Shown: positions 44,488-54,555, counted from the first letter of the stretch. The stretch: DNA of 64,000 nucleotides from Paucihalobacter sp036825875 (GCF_036825875.1 NZ_DAISXK010000003.1:61496-125495); one strand, 5' to 3'. Notes: generated by a model from the sequence alone, not told the origin. Made by a program: numbers and translations.

Positions 44488-47331
44488 ATGAAGTTAAACA
44501 TTACCTGTATCATTTTATTTTTCTGTTTTACAATTTCTTTTAGTCAAACTACCTACATTGTAAATACAACAGACGACACTGAAGACGCAGATCTTAATGA
44601 CACTATTTGTGCCGATGCCAATGGAAACTGTTCATTGCGAGCTGCCATAAGAAACGCTAACAAAACATTCAATAAAGACATTATTGCTTTTGATTTATCA
44701 GGCTCTGCACCATTTGTGTTTTTAATTTCTTTGGACGTATTGCCTCCAATGCAACGCCCGGTAATTCTTGATGGACGCACCCAAACAGGCTATACAAATG
44801 CACCACTTATAGAAATTGACGGAACCTTACTAGGTACTGGATTTCAGGGCATTCAATTTACAGGCAGTGCTGGTGGAAGCGAATTATATGGATTATCGAT
44901 AGGCGGTTTCCAGGAGCAGGATGTAAGTCCATTTAATCTTGGATTCGGTGTTTTGGTAAACTTCATCGATAATGTTACCATTCAAGGTAATTATATTGGA
45001 TTACGCTCCGATGGTAGTACCTTGTTTACCAATACTGGGGGTGGAGTGTTATTTGTAAACAGTAGCAACAATATAATTGGTGGAACAAATCCTGGAGAAG
45101 GCAATGTAATATCAGGTAATTACTCAGGTGGACTCACTTTTCAAGGTGGCACCAATAATTTAGTACAAGGTAATTTATTAGGGACTGATGCCACCGGCAC
45201 CCTCAATAGAGGCAATAGATTTAATGTACAATTAATTGATTCTTCTAATAACACTGTAGGAGGCTCCAATCCTCAGGCTAGAAACATTGTCTCAGGTGGT
45301 AAAAATGACCAAAGTGATCAATTTGACGGAACCGGATTTTCAATAGTTGGAGCAGCCTCAACGGGCAATAGAATTTTGGGGAATTATATAGGTACTGACA
45401 TTACAGGGACACAATCAATTCCTAATTTACGAGGTGGAATATTATTGCTTTTTGGAGCTAATACCAATGAGATTGGTGGGATTGATGCAGGAGAAGGAAA
45501 TTTAATTTCGGGAAATGGACAATTTGGAATCTATTTACAAGGAAGTGCAGGTTCGCCTGTTACAGAAAATTTTATTCAAGGCAATTTAATAGGTACTGAT
45601 TTAACAGGAAATGCAGCAATACCAAACTCAATTGGTGTGGGTTTATTTTTTGGAGAGAACAATGATAATAATTCTATAGGTGGATTGGATTCAGGCGCAA
45701 GAAATGTAATTTCAGGTAATAGCAATACCGGTATTGTTATTTTAAACGGAAAAAATAATGTTATTTTGGGAAATTATATTGGTACTAATAGTGCAGGAAA
45801 CAGTGCAGTCCCCAATCTTTACGGAATTGCAATTGAGGACGAAAACAACGTTATTGGTGGTACTGCAAACGGAAGTAGAAACTTAATTTCAGGCAACGCC
45901 GTGCATGGAATTGAACTTGCAGAAAGTTGTAATGGCACACTCATTCAAGGTAATTTTATAGGAACTGATGTTACAGGAAACAACCCATTAGCAAATCAAA
46001 ATACTGGAATCAATATTTTAAGTACGGCACAACCCGTCACTATTGGAGGCGTGGCAAATGGAACTAATGTTATATCCGGAAACACTATTGGTATTGCCTT
46101 AAGAGGAACAGCTCATGATATAAGCTATAATTATATTGGTCTTAATTTTAGTGGCGTGTCAAGTTTACCAAATCAAATAGGTGCACTAGCTTCAGGATTA
46201 TTAGAAGGGACTATGATGCATCATAATGTTATTTCAGGAAATGGAATAACAGCTGGTCAAGGCAGGAATTTACTTCTATCAAGTGCAACACAACTCCACG
46301 CGCATTCAAATATTATTGGTTTACAAGCAAATGGGTTTGATTCACCTAGTGGTATCAATGTTCCAGGCATCATTGTTCAAAACAGTTCTAATAACATTAT
46401 TGGTGGTGCAACACCTGACTTTGCTAATGTTATCAGTGGGAATGGTTTAAGTGGTGTTTTAATGATTTCAAATTCTAATGGTAATCAGTTTTTAAATAAT
46501 TTAATTGGGGCTGCTATTGATGGCGAAACAACCATTGGTAATGGCACTAGCAGCCTTTCAGGTATTGATATAACAGGAAATATTTCAAGTGGTGTAATAG
46601 CCAATAATATCATAATTGGATCAGGACATGGCGTTTTTCTCGATACGCCCTTAGGAACACCATCCGGAATTGTCATATCTGAAAATAGTATATTTGGTAA
46701 TTCGATAAAAGGGATTAGATTGGCTGGCGCAGGCGCAAATGACAACGGTGATTCAGATACTGGCCCAAATAACCTTCAGAATTATCCCGAGATTATAAGC
46801 ATTGATTTATTGGGCGGCAATCAAGTTGAAATTACTTACCAAGTGCCAAGTGATCCTGAAAATTCTGCTTATCCATTAACGATTGAATTCTTTGGAGCCG
46901 ATAATGGTCAAGGCAAAACTTATTTAGGAACAGATACTTATATAGCAACTGGGCCAAAATCTTTTATTGCTACATTTCCCGATGGATTCACCCAAGATGA
47001 TTTTTTACTTGTTGTAGGCACTGCTACCGACGCTAATGGAAATACTTCTGAGTTTGGTTTAGAAGGGGTTTTGTATACTACTGATTACCAATTCTCAGAT
47101 ATTTTAATGTATCCAAATCCAGCCACAGAGTCGTTTAAAATAAATCTACCTAGTAATGCTACTTATAATCTTGAACTGCTATCAATTACTGGGCAAATAA
47201 TTAAAGTTTATAATAATATTACTGGTGAATTACAAATTTTTACTGATAACTTAGCGCAAGGTGTATACTTAGTAAATATTCATGATCATAGCAACAACCA
47301 AAGTCAGGTGAAAAAGTTGTTTATAAGATAA
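44488..47331 (+). CDS. Large beta-helix surface protein with CSLR motif and T9SS sorting domain
   Basis: A 947-residue protein. The signal peptide ends ISFSQ. An N-terminal CSLR block (NTTDDTEDADLND...CSLRAAIRNAN) is typical of secreted beta-helix proteins. A long right-handed parallel beta-helix (about 90-750) follows, with regular turns such as NNIIGGTNPGEGNVISGN, IQGNLIGTDLTGN and ILGNYIGT. The C-terminal type A sorting domain is ILMYPNPATESFKINL...GVYLVNIHD. It is exported by T9SS. Such proteins are adhesins or carbohydrate-active proteins; no catalytic motif was identified. Last gene of the six-gene operon. Confidence 0.88.
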   Translation: MKLNITCIILFFCFTISFSQTTYIVNTTDDTEDADLNDTICADANGNCSLRAAIRNANKTFNKDIIAFDLSGSAPFVFLISLDVLPPMQRPVILDGRTQTGYTNAPLIEIDGTLLGTGFQGIQFTGSAGGSELYGLSIGGFQEQDVSPFNLGFGVLVNFIDNVTIQGNYIGLRSDGSTLFTNTGGGVLFVNSSNNIIGGTNPGEGNVISGNYSGGLTFQGGTNNLVQGNLLGTDATGTLNRGNRFNVQLIDSSNNTVGGSNPQARNIVSGGKNDQSDQFDGTGFSIVGAASTGNRILGNYIGTDITGTQSIPNLRGGILLLFGANTNEIGGIDAGEGNLISGNGQFGIYLQGSAGSPVTENFIQGNLIGTDLTGNAAIPNSIGVGLFFGENNDNNSIGGLDSGARNVISGNSNTGIVILNGKNNVILGNYIGTNSAGNSAVPNLYGIAIEDENNVIGGTANGSRNLISGNAVHGIELAESCNGTLIQGNFIGTDVTGNNPLANQNTGINILSTAQPVTIGGVANGTNVISGNTIGIALRGTAHDISYNYIGLNFSGVSSLPNQIGALASGLLEGTMMHHNVISGNGITAGQGRNLLLSSATQLHAHSNIIGLQANGFDSPSGINVPGIIVQNSSNNIIGGATPDFANVISGNGLSGVLMISNSNGNQFLNNLIGAAIDGETTIGNGTSSLSGIDITGNISSGVIANNIIIGSGHGVFLDTPLGTPSGIVISENSIFGNSIKGIRLAGAGANDNGDSDTGPNNLQNYPEIISIDLLGGNQVEITYQVPSDPENSAYPLTIEFFGADNGQGKTYLGTDTYIATGPKSFIATFPDGFTQDDFLLVVGTATDANGNTSEFGLEGVLYTTDYQFSDILMYPNPATESFKINLPSNATYNLELLSITGQIIKVYNNITGELQIFTDNLAQGVYLVNIHDHSNNQSQVKKLFIR

Positions 47332-47380
47332 AAGCATTTAATTTTTTATGATTTAAAAGGGGAGCCTAAGTACAGTAAAA

Positions 47381-49348
47381 TTATGACTTCAGCAAATTCA
47401 AATCAGTTGGAATGTGCAAGGCTACTTTGGTTCCCATTGCTTTATTGTGATCGTCATACAAATCGGTTATTTCAAGATTATAGTCAGATGTAAAGCGCTT
47501 TGAAAAATTAGCCAATCGCGCTTTGGTAATGTCTAGGCCAACCGATTTCCTATTGAGGCTTTTATCGCGGTTAATTTTTTCTGATTCGGTTCGGCCAATG
47601 CCGTTATCAGTTATGGTTACTACAACGTGGTTAGTTGTACCTTTAGTAACCTCAAGGCTGATTCGTTTATCATCGTTTTTAGATGATAAACCGTGCCACA
47701 AAGCATTTTCTAAAAATGGCTGAAGTATTAATGAAGGCACTTTTATGCTAGTGGAGTTTATATTTGAATCAATTTTAATCGAAAAATTTATTTGATTAGA
47801 AAAGCGCAAGTTCTCAATACTTAAATATAACTTCATGGTTTCTAACTCATCTTCTAACGAAATGTATTTTTTGGTATTGGCAACAAGTATTTTTCTAATG
47901 AGTTTTGCAAATTTATTGAGATAATAAACCGCCTTTTCCTTGTCATTATTAATTATGTATAGTTTGATTGAATTAAGCGAATTAAAAATAAAATGCGGAT
48001 TCATTTGATTCCTAAGCATATCTTGCTCTAATGTTAAAATCTGTTTTTCTTGCCTTAGCTGTCGGTTTCTATTAAATGCAATTAAAATAACTGCTAACAA
48101 AACAACGGAAAAAATAATCAGCATATATAGCTTTTGATTTCTTATAAGTTCTTCGTTTCTGTCCGCTAATAGTTGTATTTGTTTATTTTTAACTTCGTTT
48201 TCATATTCTAAAACAATGTCGTTTACGTATTGAAAATTTCGCTCATTAGTAATCGTGTTTTCAAGTTCAATTCCTGTTTTGTAATGAAAAAGCGCCTTTT
48301 CGAAATTTCCTTGTGCGTAATACAAATCGGACAGTTTTTTGTTGGCATCAACAGAGGAAGAGGTGAGATTAAATGCTCTTGAAATTTCTAGGGCCTTGTT
48401 TAAGTTTGCTTCTGATTCATCGAAATTATTTAATTCTAATTCCACCCAGCCCAAGTTAACATACGCCGAAGCGAGGTAAAATTGGTCGCCAATTTCAATG
48501 GCTTTGGTTAAGGCCTGATTTATCATATCTTTTGCCTCCTCAAGCTTTCCTAACTTAATATCTAACGAACCAATACTGTTATAACAAATTACCCGACCAA
48601 TATCTGAGTTGATTTGATTGTTATACATTAGGGACCGCTCAAAGTTTTCCATCGCTGCCTCAAGATTGCCTTGAGCTTCTTGTGCATATCCAATGTTATG
48701 GAAGTTAATGGCTAAGCCCAATTTTTGTTTGAGTTTTTCTTCTATTTTAAGGGACTTTTCAAACTGTTTGATAGCGAGGTCGTAACGTTTTAATGCTAAA
48801 TATATATTGCCTATACTATTTTGTGATACAGCGATACTTGCCTCCAGTTGTTTACTTTTTTTTGAAGCCGAATTGGCCAAATCTAAAGCCTGTGTATGAT
48901 AATCTAATGCTGGTTTTACCAAATCCATACGCCTGTAAGCTACGCCAATCATATTCAAACTTACCACTTGCAACTCGATATCTCTGGCTTTAATTGCAAG
49001 TTCCAAAGAGGCTTTATGTAATTCTATTGATTTTTCATAAAGGGATGCGTTTCTGTAGCTAATCCCCAATGAATTATAGGCAAACCCTTCAGCAGCGTAG
49101 TTATTTATTTCATTAGCTTTAGTAGAAAGCGCGCGCATAAAGCTACTATCTCTTTTTTCTTTTTTGAATAATGAGTCTAACACCTCGTAGGTGCTCTTTT
49201 GTTTCCCTTGAATTTTTTTTAATTTGCTTTTTATAATTGAGTCTTGTTCAATTTGAAACCTATTAGTATTTAAAAAAAGTGTACCAATAGATAACAGTAG
49301 AATTAAAGTTTTAACATTTTGAATGAAAGCGGTTGAAATGTAGGGCAT
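47381..49348 (-). CDS. TPR-containing LytS-type sensor histidine kinase
   Basis: A 655-residue protein. It has an N-terminal hydrophobic segment (TLILLLSIGTLFL), about seven TPR repeats (75-370; for example SLGISYRNASLYEKSIELHKASLE and NLGWVELELNNFDESEANLNKALE), a membrane helix (about 402-422, LYMLIIFSVVLLAVILIAF), a short coiled coil, and the His_kinase domain with phospho-His452 in NPHFIFNSL. The GHKL ATPase motif is FLENALWHG and DNGIG. It phosphorylates the LytTR regulator encoded 3 bp upstream in the same leftward operon. It converges on the surface-protein operon with a 49-bp gap. Confidence 0.92.
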   Translation of the reverse strand: MPYISTAFIQNVKTLILLLSIGTLFLNTNRFQIEQDSIIKSKLKKIQGKQKSTYEVLDSLFKKEKRDSSFMRALSTKANEINNYAAEGFAYNSLGISYRNASLYEKSIELHKASLELAIKARDIELQVVSLNMIGVAYRRMDLVKPALDYHTQALDLANSASKKSKQLEASIAVSQNSIGNIYLALKRYDLAIKQFEKSLKIEEKLKQKLGLAINFHNIGYAQEAQGNLEAAMENFERSLMYNNQINSDIGRVICYNSIGSLDIKLGKLEEAKDMINQALTKAIEIGDQFYLASAYVNLGWVELELNNFDESEANLNKALEISRAFNLTSSSVDANKKLSDLYYAQGNFEKALFHYKTGIELENTITNERNFQYVNDIVLEYENEVKNKQIQLLADRNEELIRNQKLYMLIIFSVVLLAVILIAFNRNRQLRQEKQILTLEQDMLRNQMNPHFIFNSLNSIKLYIINNDKEKAVYYLNKFAKLIRKILVANTKKYISLEDELETMKLYLSIENLRFSNQINFSIKIDSNINSTSIKVPSLILQPFLENALWHGLSSKNDDKRISLEVTKGTTNHVVVTITDNGIGRTESEKINRDKSLNRKSVGLDITKARLANFSKRFTSDYNLEITDLYDDHNKAMGTKVALHIPTDLNLLKS

Positions 49349-49351
49349 TCG

Positions 49352-50086
49352 TTAAAACTTTTCTAAGAAATCCGTTTTACGTTGTCTAGCTACTGGAATT
49401 TTTTTGTTGTTGGTTAAAACAACATAACCATCACTTTTAATATATTCCTTAATGTGATTTAAATTGACAATATAGGAATTGTGAATTCTAAAAAAATGGT
49501 CCTGAGGCAATAAGGCATTCACTTCTTTGAGTTTTTTGGTCACCACAATTTTCTGATTATGTTGTAATTCAAGGGTGCTGTAATTACCATCACCAACGAC
49601 TACTAAAATATCATCGGCATCAATAAAAATAAGTTTTCCATCTGTATTAATGGTTATTTTCTTTTTATTAAAGCGTTTGTTGAACTGCTCTAGAGCTAAC
49701 TCAAAATTTTCAGCATTTTTTAATTTTGACTTGTATTTCTTAATTTTTTTGATGGTTTCGGCCAAATCATCAGAGTCAATTGGTTTTAGCAAATAATCAA
49801 TGGCCTCGTGCTTTAAAGCTTTAATAGCGTATTCATTGTAAGCGGTTGTAATGACAACGGCAAAATCTCGTTGATTTAGCTTTAGCAAAAATTGGAAGCC
49901 ATCCATGGTTGGCATTTGTATATCTAAAAATAAACAATCAGTGCTGTTATTGTTCAAATATTCAATTGCCTCTTCGGGCTTGGTAAAATGTGCCACAACG
50001 GTAATGTCACTTATAAAGTGCTTAAGTTCCCAAATCAAGCTTTGAATGGCGTTGGGTTCATCATCTACTATTACAACTGAAATCAT
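49352..50086 (-). CDS. LytTR family response regulator
   Basis: A 244-residue protein. The start is ATG 50086 (MISVVIVDDEPNAIQ); the frame is open 16 codons further upstream, but receivers begin at this point. The receiver has acidic residues Asp8-Asp9, phospho-Asp55 in LFLDIQMPTMDG and Lys in LLKPID. The LytTR DNA-binding domain (about 145-244) contains FFRIHNSYIVNLNHIKEYIKSD and the final RRKTDFLEKF-like basic end. It is the partner of the TPR-LytS kinase that follows it. Target genes are unknown. Confidence 0.93.
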   Translation of the reverse strand: MISVVIVDDEPNAIQSLIWELKHFISDITVVAHFTKPEEAIEYLNNNSTDCLFLDIQMPTMDGFQFLLKLNQRDFAVVITTAYNEYAIKALKHEAIDYLLKPIDSDDLAETIKKIKKYKSKLKNAENFELALEQFNKRFNKKKITINTDGKLIFIDADDILVVVGDGNYSTLELQHNQKIVVTKKLKEVNALLPQDHFFRIHNSYIVNLNHIKEYIKSDGYVVLTNNKKIPVARQRKTDFLEKF

Positions 50087-50823
50087 GTTCCAAATGTAGC
50101 AATATATTGCATTATCAGTTAATGGCTTGTGCATTTAGTTCAATTTTGTGTGTGAAATGCTGATAAACTTAAATGTTGCACTAATTATTAGAGTTAAATT
50201 GTGCTATATTTTATCTAATCCATAAAAGCTTTTATCATGAATAATTGCCAAATTAATTGGATTAGAGTTTAATTGAAGCTTCCTTAAATGTCAATTATCA
50301 ATTTCCATTCATACAATATAAGAAGCCATCTATACAATTAGATTTTTAACTTTAAATACATTGACGCATCTTTGATTTGTATTATGTACAAAATAATACA
50401 TTCGAGAAATTTCAATTTCACGAATAAAAACATCGTTTTAAGAAAAAGGATATCTTAAAATTGTTTTAGTTTAGTTAGTTATTTATTAGGGTTAAAAGAG
50501 GATGGAAACGTCCTCTTTTTTGTTAATTACAAAGCCAATTCGCAATGTTTATTTTTTGAGGAAACACAGACATTTAGACATTTTTTAACAAGTTATTTCT
50601 TACACTAAATATTCAGCATAATTTATTATAAAATACATATAATCAAGTAGTTAAATAAAAACTTTTATTTAAGTCCTAATTATGTAGGCAAATTCCATTG
50701 TTAAAAACTTGTTGACAACGTTTAGCAAAAATCCTTTCAAAATCTATCACGTTTTCCAATCTTTGTTAGTCCCAAGTCAAAATTAATGTTTTGTCTAAAT
50801 TTTAATATAAAAACCCAAAAAAA
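50087..50823. other. 737-bp intergenic region with an orphan rightward terminator
   Basis: It lies between the leftward LytTR gene and rightward nrdB. It contains a rightward terminator (50494-50521) with no gene upstream on that strand, and only short frames, the best being 24 codons at 50384-50458 (MYKIIHSRNF...). The stretch 50522-50823 should hold the nrdB promoter; I see no clear TTG/TAnnTTTG pair and no convincing NrdR box. Confidence 0.5.
50494..50521 (+). terminator. Orphan rho-independent terminator
   Basis: 9-bp stem AAAAGAGGA / TCCTCTTTT with an 8-nt loop, then continuing T. The upstream neighbour is on the other strand, so this must end an unannotated rightward transcript that begins after 50087. 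Confidence 0.75.
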
Positions 50824-51804
50824 ATGTCGCAAATTGAAGAGCCAATTTTACAAGAAAATAAAGATAGATTCGTAATTTTTCCTATTAAACACCACGATAT
50901 TTGGGAGTGGTATAAAAAATCTGAAGCGAGTTTCTGGACCGCAGAAGAAATTGATTTGCATCAAGATTTATCTGATTGGTCTTCTAAATTAAACGATGAT
51001 GAAAAGTATTTTATTAAACACATCCTCGCATTTTTCGCCGCAAGCGATGGAATTGTTAATGAAAACCTTGCCGAAAACTTTGTAAATGAAGTACAGTATA
51101 GTGAAGCTAAATTTTTCTACGGTTTCCAAATTATGATGGAGAACATACACAGTGAAACCTATTCGCTTCTAATAGACACCTATGTTAAAGACGAGAAAGA
51201 AAAAGATTTACTATTTAAAGCAATAGAAAACTTCCCAGCTATTAAGAAAAAGGCTGATTGGGCTTTAAAGTGGATTGATTCGCCTAGTTTTGCGGAGAGA
51301 TTAATTGCCTTTGCAGCGGTAGAGGGTATCTTCTTCTCAGGTGCATTTTGCTCAATTTTTTGGTTAAAAAAACGTGGTTTGATGCCAGGTTTGACTTTTT
51401 CTAACGAATTAATCTCAAGAGATGAAGGTGTTCATTGCGATTTTGCGGTTCATCTTCACAACCATCATTTGAAAAATAAAGTTCCAAAGGAACGTATTAG
51501 AGCTATCATTATTGATGCCTTAAATATTGAGCGTGAATTTATTACAGAATCATTACCAGCAAGTTTAATTGGCATGAATGCCAAATTAATGACCCAATAT
51601 CTTGAGTATGTTACCGATAGATTATTGGTGGAGTTGGAATGTGAAAAAGAATACAATGCTACCAATCCTTTCGATTTTATGGATATGATCTCCTTGCAAG
51701 GGAAAACAAATTTCTTTGAGAAACGAGTTTCTGAATATCAAAAGGCAGGAGTTATGAATAAAGAAGAGGAAAAGGATAAGTTTACATTCGACGCAGAATT
51801 TTAA
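50824..51804 (+). CDS. nrdB: Ribonucleotide-diphosphate reductase, beta subunit
   Basis: Class I small subunit, 326 residues, which holds the di-metal/tyrosyl-radical cofactor that starts nucleotide reduction. Metal-ligand and radical regions are FAASDGIVNENL, EAKFFYGFQIMMENIHSETYS, FAAVEGIFFSGAFCSIFWL and ISRDEGVHCDFAVHL. The C-terminal tail (KDKFTFDAEF) docks into NrdA. It is separated from nrdA by 205 bp that hold two hairpins; order B then A. Confidence 0.96.
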   Translation: MSQIEEPILQENKDRFVIFPIKHHDIWEWYKKSEASFWTAEEIDLHQDLSDWSSKLNDDEKYFIKHILAFFAASDGIVNENLAENFVNEVQYSEAKFFYGFQIMMENIHSETYSLLIDTYVKDEKEKDLLFKAIENFPAIKKKADWALKWIDSPSFAERLIAFAAVEGIFFSGAFCSIFWLKKRGLMPGLTFSNELISRDEGVHCDFAVHLHNHHLKNKVPKERIRAIIIDALNIEREFITESLPASLIGMNAKLMTQYLEYVTDRLLVELECEKEYNATNPFDFMDMISLQGKTNFFEKRVSEYQKAGVMNKEEEKDKFTFDAEF

Positions 51805-51929
51805 AAAATAATTTAAAAGCTGTTTTTTCGAAGCTCCCAAATCGAATAGATAATCTACGTGTGGATGTTATGGTGTAGTGTTTTATTGAAACATTTTTAA
51901 CCAATAATATTTTAACCAAACCAATATGC

Positions 51930-51989
51930 GTGCTTCTTCATTTTGAAGCACCTGACTAACTAATCAACTTTCTGAAAACTTTTCAGAAA
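51930..51989 (+). promoter_or_regulatory. Two hairpins between nrdB and nrdA
   Basis: GTGCTTC / GAAGCAC at 51930-51951 and TTTCTGAAA / TTTCAGAAA at 51969-51989. Neither has a full T run after it. They could be mRNA processing or stability elements setting the NrdB:NrdA ratio, or part of the nrdA leader (ATG at 52010). Confidence 0.5.
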
Positions 51990-52009
51990 CGCTAAAAAGA
52001 CTTAATAAT

Positions 52010-54484
52010 ATGTATGTACTAAAAAGAGATGGCCGCAAAGAACCAATGATGTTCGACAAAATCACTGCGCGAGTGAGAAAATTATGTTATGGACTCAACG
52101 AACTTGTAGATCCAGTTAAAGTTGCCATGCGTGTTATTGAAGGATTGTATGATAATGTAACTACCAGTGAATTGGACAATCTGGCAGCCGAGATTGCGGC
52201 AACCATGACTACTACACATCCTGATTATGCTAAGCTTGCGGCAAGAATTTCGGTGTCTAACTTACATAAAAATACCAAAAAGTCGTTTAGTGAGGTCATG
52301 ACTGATCTTTATGAATATATCAATCCAAGAACTGGTAAAAAAGCACCCTTACTTTCCGATGAGGTTTATGAAGTTATAAAGGACAATAAAGATATTTTAG
52401 ACTCAACCATCATATACAATCGTGATTTTGGTTACGATTATTTTGGTTTTAAAACTTTGGAGCGTTCCTACTTATTAAAGTTAAATGGCCAAATTGCAGA
52501 ACGTCCTCAGCACATGTTAATGCGTGTGTCTATAGGAATTCATTTAAATGATTTAGAGGCCGCTATTGAGACCTACGAGTTGATGTCGAAAAAATTTTTC
52601 ACGCATGCAACGCCAACTTTATTCAATTCTGGAACGCCGAAACCACAGATGTCATCTTGCTTTTTGTTAACGGTGAAAAGCGATAGTATTGATGGTATTT
52701 ACGATACCTTAAAACAAACTGCTAAAATTTCGCAGTCAGCAGGTGGAATTGGTTTGGCAATCCACGATATTAGAGCAACAGGCAGCTATATTTCAGGCAC
52801 CAACGGAACCTCCAACGGAATTGTACCAATGCTTAAAGTTTTTAACGATACTGCGCGCTATGTTGATCAAGGTGGCGGAAAACGCAAAGGTAGTTTCGCG
52901 ATTTATATCGAAACTTGGCACGCCGATATTTTCGATTTCCTCGATCTTAAAAAGAACACAGGAAAAGAAGAAATGCGCGCCAGGGATTTATTTTACGCCA
53001 TGTGGATTTCAGATTTGTTCATGAAACGCGTTCAAGAAGACTCGCATTGGACCTTGATGTGTCCGAATGAATGTCCAGGATTGGCAGACACACACAGCGA
53101 GGCATTTGAAGCCTTGTATACCAAATACGAAACAGAAGGAAAGGGCAGAAAAACCATAAACGCACGCGAACTTTGGGAGAAAATAATGGAGTCTCAAATT
53201 GAAACGGGAACACCATATATGCTTTACAAAGATGCAGCCAACCGTAAGTCTAACCAACAAAACTTAGGAACTATTCGTTCGTCTAATTTGTGTACGGAAA
53301 TTTTAGAATTTACATCACCAGATGAAGTAGCGGTTTGCAATCTTGCATCAATTGCCTTACCAATGTTTATAAAGAATGGGGAATTTGATCATAAGGAACT
53401 GTTCAAAATCACCAAACGCGTTACTAAAAACTTAAACCGCGTTATAGACAGAAACTACTATCCGGTTAAAGAAGCAGAAAATTCAAACTTCCGTCATAGA
53501 CCAATTGGCTTGGGCGTTCAAGGCTTGGCCGATACATTTATTAAACTGCGCATGCCATTCACGAGTGATGAAGCAAAAACACTAAACCAAGAAATTTTTG
53601 AAACTTTGTATTTTGCTGCAGTTACCGCTTCTATGGAAGAGGCAAAAGCAGATGGTCCTTATCAATCGTACAAAGGTTCACCAATAAGTAAAGGCGAATT
53701 TCAGCACAACCTTTGGGGTATAAAAGACGAAGAGTTAAGTGGCCGTTGGGATTGGGGTAAACTCCGTAAACAAGTATTAAAACACGGTGTTCGAAATTCG
53801 TTATTAGTAGCGCCAATGCCAACTGCAAGCACCTCACAAATTTTAGGTAATAATGAATGTTTTGAACCTTATACTTCAAATATTTATACCAGACGCGTAC
53901 TTTCAGGAGAGTTTATTGTTGTGAACCAACATTTGCTTGAAGATTTAGTTGAATTAGGTCTTTGGAATGACGGGTTGAAGCAAGAAATTATGCGCAACAA
54001 TGGCTCTGTTCAGGATATTGAAGAAATTCCGGCCCATATTAAAGAACTGTACAAAACCGTATGGGAACTCAGTATGAAAGACATTATCGATATGAGTCGC
54101 CATAGAGGTTATTTTATAGATCAGTCACAATCCTTAAATTTATTTATGGAAGGTGCAACAATGGCAAAACTTACATCTATGCATTTTTACGCATGGAAGA
54201 GCGGCTTAAAAACTGGTATGTATTACTTGAGGACGAAAAGTGCGGTCGATGCTATTAAGTTCACTTTAGATAAAAAGAAAATTGCAGAGCCTGTTGCAGA
54301 GGAAGTAATTATTGTTCAGAGTGAAGTTGTAGCCAAGCAACAGCAACAAGCCGCTAAAACAGCAACGAAATTTGCTAAAGAAAAAACTACCGAAGTAAAA
54401 CCATTAACACCAGAAGAAATGAAAGCACTCATCGCCCAAGCTAAAGAGTCTGAGGGTGACGATTGCCTAATGTGTGGTTCTTAA
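52010..54484 (+). CDS. nrdA: Ribonucleoside-diphosphate reductase, alpha subunit
   Basis: Class I large subunit, 824 residues. An N-terminal ATP-cone (about 1-95, YVLKRDGRKEPMMFDKITARV) gives dATP regulation. Active-site residues are visible: Cys in MSSCFLL, Cys in SSNLCTEI (the thiyl-radical Cys region), Cys in VAVCNLASIAL, the radical-transfer Tyr pair region NNECFEPYTSNIYTRRV, and PMPTASTSQILG. The C-terminal redox pair CLMC is followed by GS, with an Ala/Lys/Glu-rich linker before it (about 765-815), slightly long. A terminator follows at 54524-54555. Confidence 0.96.
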   Translation: MYVLKRDGRKEPMMFDKITARVRKLCYGLNELVDPVKVAMRVIEGLYDNVTTSELDNLAAEIAATMTTTHPDYAKLAARISVSNLHKNTKKSFSEVMTDLYEYINPRTGKKAPLLSDEVYEVIKDNKDILDSTIIYNRDFGYDYFGFKTLERSYLLKLNGQIAERPQHMLMRVSIGIHLNDLEAAIETYELMSKKFFTHATPTLFNSGTPKPQMSSCFLLTVKSDSIDGIYDTLKQTAKISQSAGGIGLAIHDIRATGSYISGTNGTSNGIVPMLKVFNDTARYVDQGGGKRKGSFAIYIETWHADIFDFLDLKKNTGKEEMRARDLFYAMWISDLFMKRVQEDSHWTLMCPNECPGLADTHSEAFEALYTKYETEGKGRKTINARELWEKIMESQIETGTPYMLYKDAANRKSNQQNLGTIRSSNLCTEILEFTSPDEVAVCNLASIALPMFIKNGEFDHKELFKITKRVTKNLNRVIDRNYYPVKEAENSNFRHRPIGLGVQGLADTFIKLRMPFTSDEAKTLNQEIFETLYFAAVTASMEEAKADGPYQSYKGSPISKGEFQHNLWGIKDEELSGRWDWGKLRKQVLKHGVRNSLLVAPMPTASTSQILGNNECFEPYTSNIYTRRVLSGEFIVVNQHLLEDLVELGLWNDGLKQEIMRNNGSVQDIEEIPAHIKELYKTVWELSMKDIIDMSRHRGYFIDQSQSLNLFMEGATMAKLTSMHFYAWKSGLKTGMYYLRTKSAVDAIKFTLDKKKIAEPVAEEVIIVQSEVVAKQQQQAAKTATKFAKEKTTEVKPLTPEEMKALIAQAKESEGDDCLMCGS

Positions 54485-54488
54485 TTAC

Positions 54489-54511
54489 ATTCCTGCGAAA
54501 GCAGGAATCTC
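54489..54511 (+). repeat. REP-like palindrome (copy 2)
   Basis: ATTCCTGCGAAAGCAGGAAT followed by CTC; exact reverse complement of the element at 6342-6364. It is 4 bp after the nrdA stop, before the true terminator. Confidence 0.65.
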
Positions 54512-54523
54512 AATAAATTGTTT

Positions 54524-54555
54524 AAAAAGCATCTCTTTTCTGAGATGCTTTTTTA
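54524..54555 (+). terminator. nrdA terminator
   Basis: 12-bp perfect stem AAAAAGCATCTC / GAGATGCTTTTT, 6-nt loop, then T-rich. Confidence 0.92.

Noticed and set aside
26560..47331. Polysaccharide-utilisation locus suggested by the hybrid regulator
   Set aside because: No SusC/SusD pair, glycoside hydrolase, lyase or sulfatase was found among the downstream genes.
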